The position numbers and the translations under genes are program-made. Positions 1 through 8,794 of a DNA stretch of 18,645 bases are shown piece by piece. The stretch lies in the NCBI GenBank assembly GCA_022592445.1, contig JABYQR010000576.1:1-18645 (forward strand), in the 5' to 3' direction. Position 1 is the first letter of the stretch, and every line of letters starts with the position of its first letter. The stretch is from Cytidiella melzeri. Its lineage: Eukaryota > Basidiomycota > Agaricomycetes > Polyporales > Irpicaceae. The notes under the pieces are model-generated. The model did not search any database. It was not told the origin of the DNA and worked only from the letters and a program-made list of their open reading frames with translations.

Positions 1-25
1 AGGGCTAGTCGGGCCATCCACGACA
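1..25 (-). mobile_element. 5' end of an inverted TGTC-family LTR, mostly outside the window
   Basis: Read on the minus strand, these bases match the first 25 bases of the LTRs that begin at 5131 and 6585 (TGTCRTGGATGG...). The LTR body lies to the left of the window. It abuts the interior of another LTR of the same family in the opposite orientation, which suggests one copy inserted into the other. Confidence 0.65.
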
Positions 26-556
26 CATGGCTCAGCCCATAGCTGGGGTTTGACATCATAGATCCCACCCACATGGACTCCTATTGTTCTTTTGCTATCA
101 TTCTCTTTATGGAAGAGTGTTCTCACAGGTGTGGGAATGGAATACAATAACCGGTCTCCTTTTAGATAGATTTTCTCACGAGTAGAGTTCTTTGCAGAGT
201 CCAGACAATAGCTATTGTTCTACTTTAGGTAGTTCTATTGTTCCGTGTTCACACGGCTTCTTGCAAAGCCTGCGCTGAACATGATCTGTGTGCAGGTCCC
301 TGAAGTCTATATATACTGCTGCATGTATGCTCCTAGCCCCCCATCTCAACCTCTTGGTCTTTACTGGGCTAGAGAAGCAAACCCCCTCTGTACTACATAG
401 CTGGTAGACAGAATACTAACTTGGTCTTTACTGGGCTAGACATCTGCATAAGATTGATAGCTGGTGAGAGTATTGTGCTTCACGCCTACCACCACCACTT
501 TGTCATCATCCACTTTGTGCCCCTGTCTGCGGTGTTGAACCCCTGTCTCCGTGTCA
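26..556 (+). mobile_element. TGTC-family LTR, 3' part (copy A)
   Basis: The segment is similar throughout to the LTRs at 5131-5822 and 6585-7338, starting at the shared CATGGCTCAGCCCATAG and ending in CCGTGTCA. A TATATATA box lies at 308-315, followed by the family's downstream block. Like copy C, it carries two copies of the phrase CTTGGTCTTTACTGGGCTAG, at about 354-373 and 421-440, where copy B has one. Its own 5' part is missing from the window. No internal retrotransposon genes adjoin it. Confidence 0.8.
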
Positions 557-650
557 GCTCCTAGAGAGCAGAGAAATAATATGAGACTTACTCCCAGAGT
601 TAGATGACCTTCCAAGTCATCCCCTGCACCCGTAACTTATGAACACTCCA

Positions 651-720
651 AGCCTACCACTAACTCTTCATTGTTTTCCACTTCATGTCCCTGTTTGTCA
701 TGAGCCCCATCTCAGTGTCA
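651..720 (+). mobile_element. Second 3'-end fragment of a TGTC-family LTR
   Basis: This stretch repeats, with divergence, the last about 70 bases of the LTR family: a CCTACCAC block, then a TGTCCCTGT block, then a GTGTCA end at 715-720. It lies about 165 bp downstream of the end of copy A. It is more diverged than copies A to C and is probably an older relic or a local duplication of the LTR end. Confidence 0.5.
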
Positions 721-1799
721 GTTGGCAGAATCTGCACAATGGCAAGTGAACCCCAGTACGGCAGGATGCTTGGATTGGGGGGATCTCACAGATACAGGGT
801 GGGGCTTGCTCTACCCTGAGTCTGGCGAGGAGACCCTCAGGAGTGCACATTGAGAGGGACAATAAGTGCCACAACCTGGCACATTCCAAACACATGGTTA
901 TGTCAGGAGGGAGTATTTTTTTGTTCAGTAGCAACAACACACTTGGATGGGGCTAAGTCATCAGGCCTAGGACAAAACACATTCATCCATCCTCAAAAAA
1001 CCGCCAGAAAGTAGCAGTTGTGACATAAACTCGCAGCCGCAGGCCATCACGGGGCCAGGAGTCTATGTCTCCCTTTCTGTCTCTGCTAACTACAGGTGGT
1101 GACACTCGGGCGGTGGTTGAACACCACTGCCTTGCTGTCTGGTCTATATCACTCATTCGAGGACTGTATAAAACAACTCACACTCGGGGCGGGTGCTTGC
1201 AGCCATCCTACGGTTACGGATCACGGTCTCACATGTAACTACCGCACGGACCTTTCTAAACTGGAATTTTTTCCTTCAAACAAAAGAGCTCCTGCGCTGC
1301 ACACACTTTTCCGTCGCACTGGGTGTCAACAACATGCACACATAACTCGCTCGCTAAATAAATTCCAGGCCGATATAGACTGATGTAACATACTAGAAAA
1401 GACGGGATACCGAATAGAGACTCTTGAGAGTAGCCTTTGCACAGCTCCTGCGCAACTCGCGCTGGTCGGGCGACAACTACTTCTTCCGTCGTAAGGTCCT
1501 GTTACTCCTACTACGGATGTCCTCATTCCTGTTGGAACTTGAGTCTTCTATTTTGCGCCGCGTCGAGCGAGTCGTGACAGCAGGCGCGGGAGCCTGTCAA
1601 TCGACATTAACTACGGCATTGATCAGGAGTCAGGAGCACAAACCTTTCGCTTCGTGCTCAACGTCAACTCAACGTCTGCCTTAGTGCCCTCATCCCTGCT
1701 GCTGAGGGATGCGAGCGGCCTCTCGCCTCCTGTCGGCTCGTCTTCTGCCTCAACCTCTGAGCTGCTGAGGTCCATAGAGCGGGTCTACAGGTCAGTAAG
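721..1799. other. Region with no recognised gene
   Basis: Open frames here are short, begin with GTG or TTG rather than ATG, and resemble no family I know. It is the 3' flank of the minus-strand CRN/RHS-like gene and ends at LTR debris on the left. I see a short hairpin at 1691-1711 (7-bp stem) but no reason to give it a role. Confidence 0.6.
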
Positions 1800-3418
1800 T
1801 TAATGTTCACTTCTGGATACAGAAGAAACACTTACTGCTGACAATGCTGATATGCCAACATCAAGCTGACAGGCGTACACGGAAACATTTCCCCAGTTTT
1901 TCTGCATGCTGTGTGCAATCAGACGAGCGTCTTCCAAGAGTGGGGAAACGACGACTAGACGAATACGCGTTACGACTTTGCGCCCAAGGTGGCTGGCCAA
2001 AAGTTCCAAGCCTGCATCAGCCGTGACATGAGTCCTCCCAATAGTCGCTTGAAATGCCCATAATGAGTCAGGAGTGCCTAAGACACTGTCTATACCTGGG
2101 AAATTAGTAGCCCCAGGTCGCCAGTAGAAGGGCGGGTCAGAATTCTTCAGTTTGGAGAGCGTCCCGACGATGAAGCAGGAGGATTCCGGAATCTCAATCG
2201 TGTGACGCCCACCTGTGGTGTCAACGCAGACGATAGGGTTGCCGCCAACTTTTGTGAGCCGTGCATGCATGAGATTTTCGAAGAGATGGCCTGCGGCAGT
2301 CCTACTCGCAGGGTGTACACTCAGGTTGGAAAATAGCACCTGTTGGTCCGCAGTGGCTTTCATAGCGAGAGCATCAGCAAGCTCGTTTGCCAGGTGGCTG
2401 GTGGGAATATATGCCTGCCATTCCGCTCGTGAGTCTTGAGACTTGGGCCGAACGCAAAACAGGCACGAGGGGGCGTCTCCTGCAGGTATATTCAATCGAG
2501 CCAATGCAATCAGGACGGCGGGCACATTCTGAGCCACATGCTTCGCTGCATCCTGAATTGCTTGCACGTGTGTTGTTTCCAATAGAGGATCTCTGACTAT
2601 CTCAATGATGGTCCTTGCGCATGGACCATATTTGCTCATGAGCTGCTGTCCGCGGGTAGTATCGAAACCCAGCTTATTCCTAGGCAAATTCAGTCCAACA
2701 CGAGAATGGCACAAATCAATGACGTACAATACAGCACCAACTTCCCCAAGCACCCAGACGTCCATCACATACAGACGCGCAGAGCGCACCTTCTTCCAAC
2801 GTTTCCAGCGGTGTTCGGCGGGAGAGGTAGCTTGAATGAGTACAGCGCGCGAATGAAGAAACGCATGACATGGAACTCCTGTAGTTGAGTCGGAATTCGA
2901 GAGGGCCCAGACGTCGAGGAGTCGCGCGTTCCCACCTTCGTGGGGCATAACACCGCCATGGTAAAATTTGACACCGTTGCTGCTGAAAAGGACATATTGC
3001 GAGTCTCCCTGGGGCAGTTCGACAGCCGTTGGGAGCTTGCGCTGTAGACGTTCTTTAAGCACATACGCAAGGAACGTCGATTTTCCTGCAAGGAAAGTAG
3101 CGTTGTGTGAACATCAGTTGAAGAAGGGACGAGAGTAGACGTACCAATTCCTGGCTGCCCTGTGAGCACGTAGCCAAGTAACCTGGTAGTGCCAAGAATC
3201 TCTCGATGCGCGTTCAGAATGTGGGCGTAAGCTTTCTTGTACTCGTCGCGACTGAGGATATAGTCGTTCAATATCCCTGGAAAGAGATATCCCATGTTCC
3301 CTGGCTGAAAGAAGGGATACTCTGAACCTTCGTATGTGAAAAGCGTCTCAGGGCTATGTACGCCCCAGAGATCTTTGTATAATTTCTTGATTTCCTTGAT
3401 TGAATCGACTCGGGCCAT
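1800..3418 (-). CDS. Crinkler/RHS-like P-loop NTPase with nuclease-like C-terminus
   Basis: Joining 3418-3145 to 3085-1800 across a 59-bp intron gives one uninterrupted frame of 519 residues from ATG to TAA. Walker A is GQPGIGKS at about residues 87-94. A hydrophobic run ending in Asp (RLLDVW, about 146-151) may be Walker B, followed by an ATSP motif at about 177-180. The C-terminal third has an FE pair (about 360-361), a GIDS motif (Asp about 424) and QAT (about 437-439), the spacing of a divergent PD-(D/E)XK nuclease with the usual E-x-K changed. This order, NTPase then restriction-type nuclease, is that of the CRN/RHS class described as transposon-derived and reused as effectors; substrate and role in this fungus are unknown. 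The frame is open upstream of the ATG to a likely splice acceptor at 3626-3627, so a longer N-terminus is possible. The family call rests on motifs and remembered family character, not a search. Confidence 0.8.
3086..3144 (-). other. Spliceosomal intron within the Walker A motif
   Basis: On the minus strand the sequence runs ATTG|GTACGT...TTCCTTGCAG|GAAAATCG. A branch-like CTGAT lies about 30 bases before the acceptor. Removal restores GQPGIGKST and joins two long frames without a stop. The intron splits the codon of the last glycine in Walker A. Its 59-bp length and signals are typical of basidiomycete introns. Confidence 0.9.
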
Positions 3419-4528
3419 GGCACTAGACGTTGTTGTTTCGAGGATCCAGTTGTGTATGAATTGCGGTAGTAAGGTAAACGAATCGAGAAAAGAGTACGCG
3501 GTAGCGGCTGGCAGTGGGAAATGGAGATTCCGACCGGGCCGGCCTGTCCGGCCAGTCCAGCTGTACGCACCGCTACTTCTCACTTCGCCCACATCTACCG
3601 ACGGGATTCTTGAGCTATTCTGTATCTAAAGTATTAAATTAGCATCCGTTACACTCTCAGACTGTCTCTGTCACTTCACCCAATAATCTGTTGTGTTGTT
3701 CCTCTGCGCGCTCCGCCTGCAGCTAGCCTGCATCTGAGTTCTCGACGTACTCTAAGAACATTGAACGCCCCGCAGATTATTCTACCGTAGAGTCAGCTTG
3801 AACGACGGTCCTGAAACTAGTCTTCAGAAGCTTGGCAATGATGCTAGAATAATTGCATACCGTTGAGTTGTACTTGACCGTCAGCGGCTGGACGAATTTG
3901 CACCTGAAGACGAGAAACAGTAAGAGGACAGACGGATAATTCAAGTTAACTGCGGCTCAAGAGCTTCTGTACACCTCGGACAAACTCTTGATTAGACTGT
4001 GCCACCATCTCGTCTGCGTGCAGCCCTTCACGTATATATTGTTCACCATCGCACCCTTATTTCCGGTCGATGGGGCACAGTTAGCATGAAGGCTCTCCCG
4101 AACACGCATACTTAACACCTGGGATTCTGGCCTTCTCTGTGACAGGGGTCTGTCCATCTCAGGCCCAGAATCCTTCCGCGAACTATCTCTGTAAATAGGC
4201 GTAGGTCCTTGACTGAGCAAAACGATGCATCACCTTGAAACGTGAATCCTGCTGGAGAAGAACGCGAATCACAGAAGGATTCGCTGACTTGTGGATCCAC
4301 AACGCCTTCCGGAGCGCTACGCCCATGTGCGTTACCTACAGGCAGTGTGTCGGTTGTTCGAGGTGTTGGTAGTAGGTAGTAACCTGGTCTGCAACGTCGG
4401 CTTCCCCAAAAGACCGTTAGACACGTGAGTGACCCCATATTCGGAAGTTTACTCCCCTCCCAAGCGCTGGTTTTCATAGCGTTCACCCATTCACCTTCAC
4501 GACCTAGCAGCCTCCGCTGGCTTCATCC
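3419..4528 (-). other. Unresolved 5' region of the CRN/RHS-like gene
   Basis: The frame of the main gene is open from the ATG at 3418 back to a TAG at 3626-3628. That TAG overlaps a convincing acceptor: branch-like GCTAAT, then ACTTTAG, so an exon beginning at 3625 (ATACAG...) is likely. Further upstream, other splice-like signals appear: a strong pyrimidine-rich acceptor before GTGCAAATTC (exon start about 3903), with a donor GTATGC after 3861. I could not assemble these into one phase-consistent model. The single known arm substitution (3712) falls here, in what would be intron. Confidence 0.45.
4112..4477 (-). CDS. Unrecognised ORF or exon material upstream of the CRN/RHS-like gene
   Basis: An ATG-initiated frame of about 121 codons on the same strand as the downstream CRN/RHS-like gene. 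I recognise no domain. An intron-like segment lies inside it (mirror copy 17576-17639: GTAAAC donor, GTCTAAC branch, GTTGCAG acceptor, 64 bp), so part of the frame may be non-coding. It may be exon material of the same gene or chance. The identical mirror copy is at 17551-17916, so conservation between arms adds no evidence for coding. Confidence 0.2.
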   Translation of the reverse strand: MKTSAWEGSKLPNMGSLTCLTVFWGSRRCRPGYYLLPTPRTTDTLPVGNAHGRSAPEGVVDPQVSESFCDSRSSPAGFTFQGDASFCSVKDLRLFTEIVRGRILGLRWTDPCHREGQNPRC

Positions 4529-4660
4529 TTAGTTATGCACGGTCTCAACACTCAGCTCTCCGGGAACATCTACACCTATGCAGATTTCAAATGACCTTGC
4601 TGCCCGTTCGTAAATTGTATCGTTTCTCAAAGGCTTCATCGTCCAAACATCTGTTATCAT
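4529..4660 (-). CDS. Small ORF, candidate first exon of the CRN/RHS-like gene
   Basis: An ATG-initiated frame of 43 codons, starting MITDVWTMKPLRND. It begins about 176 bp downstream of the LTR TATA box at 4836-4842 on the same strand, a plausible place for a first coding exon. Its residue composition looks coding-like, but I recognise no family, and no strongly canonical donor ends it before the TAA. It could equally be a chance frame. Confidence 0.25.
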   Translation of the reverse strand: MITDVWTMKPLRNDTIYERAARSFEICIGVDVPGELSVETVHN

Positions 4661-4682
4661 AGTCTGCGCTCTTTCGCGAGCG

Positions 4683-4717
4683 CTCGTTCGTTTGTTTGTT
4701 TGTTCGTCTGTTTGTTC
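4683..4717. repeat. Imperfect GTTT/GTTC tetranucleotide tract
   Basis: A short run of GTTT, GTTC and GTCT units, with the mirror copy at 17311-17345. It borders the LTR-like segment and may overlap its end. It is a simple repeat with no inferred role. Confidence 0.7.
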
Positions 4718-4917
4718 TGAGCTATCGTGCTCGAGGTAAGGATAGAGAAGAGAAGTTGTATTGATTTTTGTACTCCTAGAGACTACGGGGAACGAAGAGG
4801 GACGAAGTTAGGGATTTAGTGACGGGGCAAGCCCCTTATATACTGCTAGACATCAGTAAACAGGCTATATATTACAAATAAAACATAGTATTATTACTAC
4901 TACCATGGCCCACAACA
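4713..4917 (-). mobile_element. LTR-like segment with TATA box facing the CRN/RHS-like gene
   Basis: On the minus strand it begins TGTTGTGGGCC and has TATATAAGG at 4842-4834, then a CCCCGTCACTAAATCCC stretch and a CTTCTCTTCTCTATCC pyrimidine tract, the usual U3-TATA-R style of fungal Copia-type LTRs. The far end is uncertain; AGAACA at about 4713-4718 would mirror the TGTT start. No target duplication was found (the flank at the start is AATAT). No internal genes adjoin, so it is a solo or truncated LTR. Confidence 0.5.
4836..4842 (-). promoter_or_regulatory. TATA box of the LTR-like segment
   Basis: TATATAA on the minus strand followed by GG, inside the LTR-like segment and about 1.4 kb before the CRN/RHS-like ATG (176 bp before the 43-codon ORF). 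Transcription from it would run into that gene. Confidence 0.5.
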
Positions 4918-5125
4918 ATATTAGGTAATCCCCTGCCACTTCCTATTTTTCCCCTCTTGCTGTGTCTGCTCCAACACACTTCTTGGCATTGTGTCACTTC
5001 TTGCCATCACCTCCAACTTGTCCTCGCCCTTGTTGCCCTCCTCCTCACCACTCATTGCTCAGTACATGCTTGTGGCGTGGTACCGACTTGACATGCCTGT
5101 GGCATAGTCACAAGCCGCATCGAGC
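4918..5125. other. Short intergenic stretch rich in CTTG/CCTC
   Basis: There is no credible gene. It contains TTGCC/CCCTTGTTGCC wording similar to the minisatellite at 6130-6330, so it may be the same original sequence interrupted by the LTR at 5131-5822. Confidence 0.4.
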
Positions 5126-5130
5126 AGTCT
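5126..5130. repeat. Target-site duplication, left side of LTR copy B
   Basis: AGTCT immediately precedes the TG of the LTR; the same five bases follow its CA end at 5823-5827. Confidence 0.9.
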
Positions 5131-5822
5131 TGTCATGGATGGCCTGACTAGCCCTTAATTTTTGCAATTTACCTCTTGTTTTTATCTGTAAAACTCCGGG
5201 CTGCAGCTCAGTTGCAACCTCCTCTGCATAAAACTCCTTTGCACGTCTATCAAGCGCCCATATCACGTGGCTTAGACGCTTCACATGGTCACATTACTTG
5301 CTACTACGTCACACTGGCATGTGACTTAGCTTCAGTAAGACCACATGGCTACAAACACATGGCTCAGCCCATAGCTAGGGTTTGACGTCATAGATACTGT
5401 CCACATGGGCTCCTTATTGTTCTTTCCCTATTGTTCTCTTTATGGAAGGATGTTCTCACAGGTGTGGGAATGGAATACAATAGTTGGTCTCCTTTTAGAT
5501 AGATTCTCTCACGGGTAGAGTTCTTGGCAAGGTCTAGACCATAGCTATTGTTCTCCTTTAGGTAGTTCTTTTGTTCTTCGTTCACACGGCTTCTTGCAAA
5601 GCCTGCCCTTAACATGGTCTGTGCGCAGGTCCCTGAAGTCTATATATACTACTGCATGTACGCTCCTAGCCCCCATTTCGACCTCTTGGTCTTTACTGGG
5701 CTAGACAACTTGTATAAAGTCTGATAGCTGGTGAGAGCACTGTGCTACACACCTGCCACCACCTCCTCGTCGATATCCACTTCGTGTCCCTGTCTGTCAC
5801 GTCGAGCCTTGTCTCCGTGTCA
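5131..5822 (+). mobile_element. Solo LTR of the TGTC family (copy B) with target duplication
   Basis: The element is 692 bp, begins TGTCATGG and ends CCGTGTCA, so it has TG...CA termini. It is flanked on both sides by AGTCT (5126-5130 and 5823-5827), the 5-bp target duplication expected of integrase-mediated insertion. A TATATATA box is at 5641-5648. It holds no coding sequence. It is the reference copy defining the ends of this family; compared with copies A and C it lacks the duplicated CTTGGTCTTTACTGGGCTAG block. Confidence 0.92.
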
Positions 5823-5827
5823 AGTCT
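5823..5827. repeat. Target-site duplication, right side of LTR copy B
   Basis: AGTCT immediately follows the CA end of the LTR and matches 5126-5130. Confidence 0.9.
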
Positions 5828-6129
5828 GACAACACTTGTTTGCTGGCCAGACACAAAGGAGGTCTTGTGGGGTAGAATTGGGCCAGGATTGGGCAGGTTT
5901 TGGACCACAGGTACGTCGCCTTCTCATCTTCAGCCTTTGCCACGTTTTACCTAGCCACGCAGCTGAGCCCCGGTTGCACCCACTTGAGTGGTAAGTCGCG
6001 TCAGTTATCTTTCTCATCTCCCTTTCTCTGTACTGTCTGTGGGAAGGTGCAAGAACGAGTGGCCGCAGAGTTACACAACACTTAAGCCGTCTCACTCAAT
6101 CCAACTGCAGATGTGTCTGTCATCACTGG

Positions 6130-6330
6130 TTACAACAATGAGTTGTTGTTGCCCTTGCCCTTGTTGTTGCCCCCACCCTCTCCCTTGTTGTTGCCCTTGT
6201 TGCACTCGCCCTCTCCCTTGTTGCCCTTGTTGTTGCCCTTGCCCTCTCCCTTGTTGCCTTTGTTGTTGCCCTTGCCCTCTCCCTTGTCATTGCCCTTGCC
6301 CTCATTGTTGCCCTTGCCCTTGACTGCTCT
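6130..6330. repeat. CCCTTG/TTGTTGCCC minisatellite
   Basis: Repeated TTGTTGTTGCCC, CCCTTGCC and CTCTCCCTTG blocks give a unit of about 24 bp with variants. The unit is a multiple of three, which keeps several frames open. The minus strand could encode Gly-Lys-Asn-Glu or Arg-Ala-Thr repeats, and the plus strand Leu-Pro repeats. These look like by-products of the repeat rather than proteins. A more degenerate CCTCGCCCTC extension continues to about 6470. Confidence 0.85.
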
Positions 6331-6584
6331 CACTCTCGTGTTTGCCTTTTCTCTCGCCCTCTTCCTTCCACATCCTCGCCCTCAGTGTTTCTTGTCCTTG
6401 CCCTCTCCCTTCCGCACCTTTGCCCTTGCCTTTGCTCTCGGCCTCACCCTCACTGCTGGTTTCCCTCCTGCTTTTGCTATCTCAGTTGTTGTAGACACAT
6501 GTATCGTTCTGGGACTGCCTGTGGCGTCCAATTGCTCCTGGATCTTGTGCGACTGTGTTGCCAGAGCTGTTGTGTAAACCTGTG

Positions 6585-7338
6585 TGTCGTGGATGGCCTG
6601 ACTAGCCCTTATTTTTTGCAATTTACCTCTTGTTTTTAGCTGTAAAACTCCGGGCTGCAACCCAGTTGCAACCTTCTCTGCACAAACTCCTTTGCATGTC
6701 TATTAAGCACCCATATCACATGGCTTAGATGCTCCACATGGCCACGTTACTTGCTACTACGTCACACTGGCATGTGACTTAGCTTAAGTAAGACCACATG
6801 GCTACAAGCACATGGCTCAGCCCATAGCTAGGGTTTGACGTCATAGATACCGTTCACATGGGCTCCTTATTGTGCTTTCCCTATTGTTCTCTTTATGGAA
6901 GGATGTTCTCACAGGTGTGGGAATGGAATACAATGGTTGGTCTCCTCTTAGATAGATTCTCTCACGAGGATAGTTGGTCTCCTTTTAGATAGCTATTGTT
7001 CTCCTTTAGGTAATTCTTTTGTTCTTTGTTCACACAGCTTCTTGCAAAGCCTGCCCTCAACATGGTCTGTGCGCAGGTCCCTGAAGTCTATATATACTGC
7101 TGCATGTATGCTCCTAGCCCCCCATCTCAACCTCTTGGTCTTTACTGGGCTAGGTAAGCAACACCCCTCTTGTACTACATAGCAGGTAGTACCATTAACT
7201 AACTTGGTCTTTACTGGGCTAGATTTCTGAATAAGTTTGATAGCTGGTGAACGCATTGTGCTTCACTCCTGCCACCACCTCCTCGTTGTCATCCACATCG
7301 GGTCCCTGTTTGTCACATTGAGCCCCGTCCCCGTGTCA
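6585..7338 (+). mobile_element. TGTC-family LTR (copy C)
   Basis: The element is 754 bp, begins TGTCGTGG and ends CCGTGTCA, with a TATATATA box at 7089-7096. It shares the duplicated CTTGGTCTTTACTGGGCTAG block with copy A and has a local rearrangement near 6960-6990. Unlike copy B it has no matching 5-bp flanks (CTGTG before, TTAGG after). Only 17 bp separate its end from the TGTAAC start of the next LTR candidate, so it may be the 5' LTR of an element whose interior was lost, or a recombination product. Confidence 0.82.
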
Positions 7339-8036
7339 TTAGGTTGAGATTGTTGTGTAACCCCTGGGTTTGGATCTCCTCCCCCACCGTTTACAAAAAT
7401 TTATTCCTGTTTGACAAGTACGTCTCTGGTCTCATCATACTGTTGAGCTACCACTTACGTTGATACGCCCAGAAAACGGCTAGGTGCGGAGACACGGCAG
7501 CAGCCAGCCATTTACGCGGCCCGCATCCTCCTGAGCGGCAAATCCCTCCACTTTCCCAGCGTCGCGGGCACGAGAGGTTCACCGAGGTCACGAGGAGTCT
7601 GCTGAGGATCCGAGGACTTGGCAAGGGGCAGCAACTCGCCAGAAACATCTAAAGCCAAGAATTTGCACCAGACTCTAACTCGCAGACACGCCCCCTTTGC
7701 ATCGGAGCATGGGCCGGCCAGCCACCAAGTGTTTCGGACGCGGGTCAGACCAACAATAGAAGAAAATTGACTCGCGGACCCCATTTCAGGAAGACTCCTA
7801 TCACGCCACGCTGTGTGACTCTTGGACGGCGCCTCATCACCTGCTCGCAACGGTTGGTGTCTCTTCAACAAAAGTGCATGCGCTGTTTCCCCGCCTCGAC
7901 CAACGCTGTGTCCTGCCGGGCGTCGACTCAGTGGTCATTTTGTCTCCATGGACAGAAGTACTCTGCCACAGTGTTTCCTCGCTCTTGTGTTTGGGTTTAG
8001 GACAAAGAAGGAAAGGTTAAGGAGAGGGGTTTTAGG

Positions 8037-8047
8037 TATATAAAAGG
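8037..8047 (+). promoter_or_regulatory. TATA box pointing to the palindrome centre
   Basis: TATATAAAAGG is followed about 25 bp later by GTAGAAAATCAATCAATC, a likely start region. Transcription would proceed rightward through the Cys-rich frame, the unknown ORF and the spacer in antisense to gag, then into the right arm. Confidence 0.6.
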
Positions 8048-8193
8048 TGTTGCCTGTACTGCGTAGAAAATCAATCAATCCCCACCCCAGTTCTCAGAGT
8101 TCCTTTACGCTTTGCGCTCGCGTTGAGGGAGTCTCTTTGCACCAAAAGCTGTAGCCCCTCCTGCGTTGCTTCATTGCGTCTTTCTCTACGTTT

Positions 8194-8718
8194 ATGTCCG
8201 CTGCGCCTACTATTGACAACCCGCCTCGTGTTTGCTGTTATTGTCCAACAGTTCCCCACTTACCAGACGGTTGCTGCCCATACTGCCCGCACCGCGAGGT
8301 TCTTCGCCACTACCCTATCATCCCCGCGCCCACGCCGCCACCAGAACCCTCAGTAGCGCCTACTTTCTCACCTTAGAGATCCACTCCTAAATCACCCTTG
8401 CCAGCATTGTCCATTGCCTCCGTTGCGGACTTGCTTGACAACTGCTCTTATTGCGACACTCAGAGCAACCACTCAATTCCCCTGCGCACAGGACCTTTTG
8501 TTCCACTTGACTGCAATTGCCCGCGCGCGCCGCACCCAGACTGTTGGCTTTCACTGGACTTTGAAGGCAAGAACCACGAGTGCGAACTTGTACAGTTCAA
8601 TCTCACGAGCTCCACCAATGTTGTCGTTGGCCATGCATTTGCTTGCAATATGCATCGCCGCTTGGGAGGTGTTGTTCTGCACTATTGCCCCCGCAAACAG
8701 TCTATCGAGTCAAATTGA
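8194..8718 (+). pseudogene. Cysteine-rich frame with an in-frame TAG
   Basis: From ATG at 8194 one frame runs to TGA at 8716-8718 (175 codons), interrupted only by TAG at 8374-8376. The first part has paired cysteines (CCYCP, CCPYCPH) followed by a Pro-rich stretch (PAPTPPPEP); the second has CSYCD, CNCP and HYCPRK. The CxxC pairs suggest metal binding. I do not recognise the family. The TAG could be a disabling mutation or lie in an intron; the only acceptor-like AG near it is in the TAG itself, and no convincing donor pairs with it. It sits just downstream of the TATA box inside the candidate LTR, which argues against an ordinary gene. Confidence 0.35.
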
Positions 8719-8794
8719 CTGAGGTCTTATATAGCCTTACGCTGTGTCTCGCGCTCCAATAGTTTGTCTTTCGTTTGCGACTCTTGTGGTTTCA

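Noticed and set aside
1096..1684. Open frames of 86-95 codons on the plus strand
   Set aside because: They begin with GTG or TTG, lack recognisable domains and lie in a region without other gene signals.
1691..1711. CATCCCT/AGGGATG hairpin downstream of the CRN/RHS-like stop codon
   Set aside because: A 7-bp stem is common by chance, and hairpin terminators are not used by nuclear fungal mRNA genes.
6113..6577. 154-codon Leu/Pro-rich open frame on the plus strand, and basic Arg-Ala frames on the minus strand
   Set aside because: They come from the minisatellite and its unit being a multiple of three; no start context, homologue or conserved motif supports them.
8299..8376. Intron removing the TAG in the Cys-rich frame (GTTCTT...TTAG)
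   Set aside because: The donor is weak and no clear branch site is present; the sequence between is Pro-rich and looks coding.
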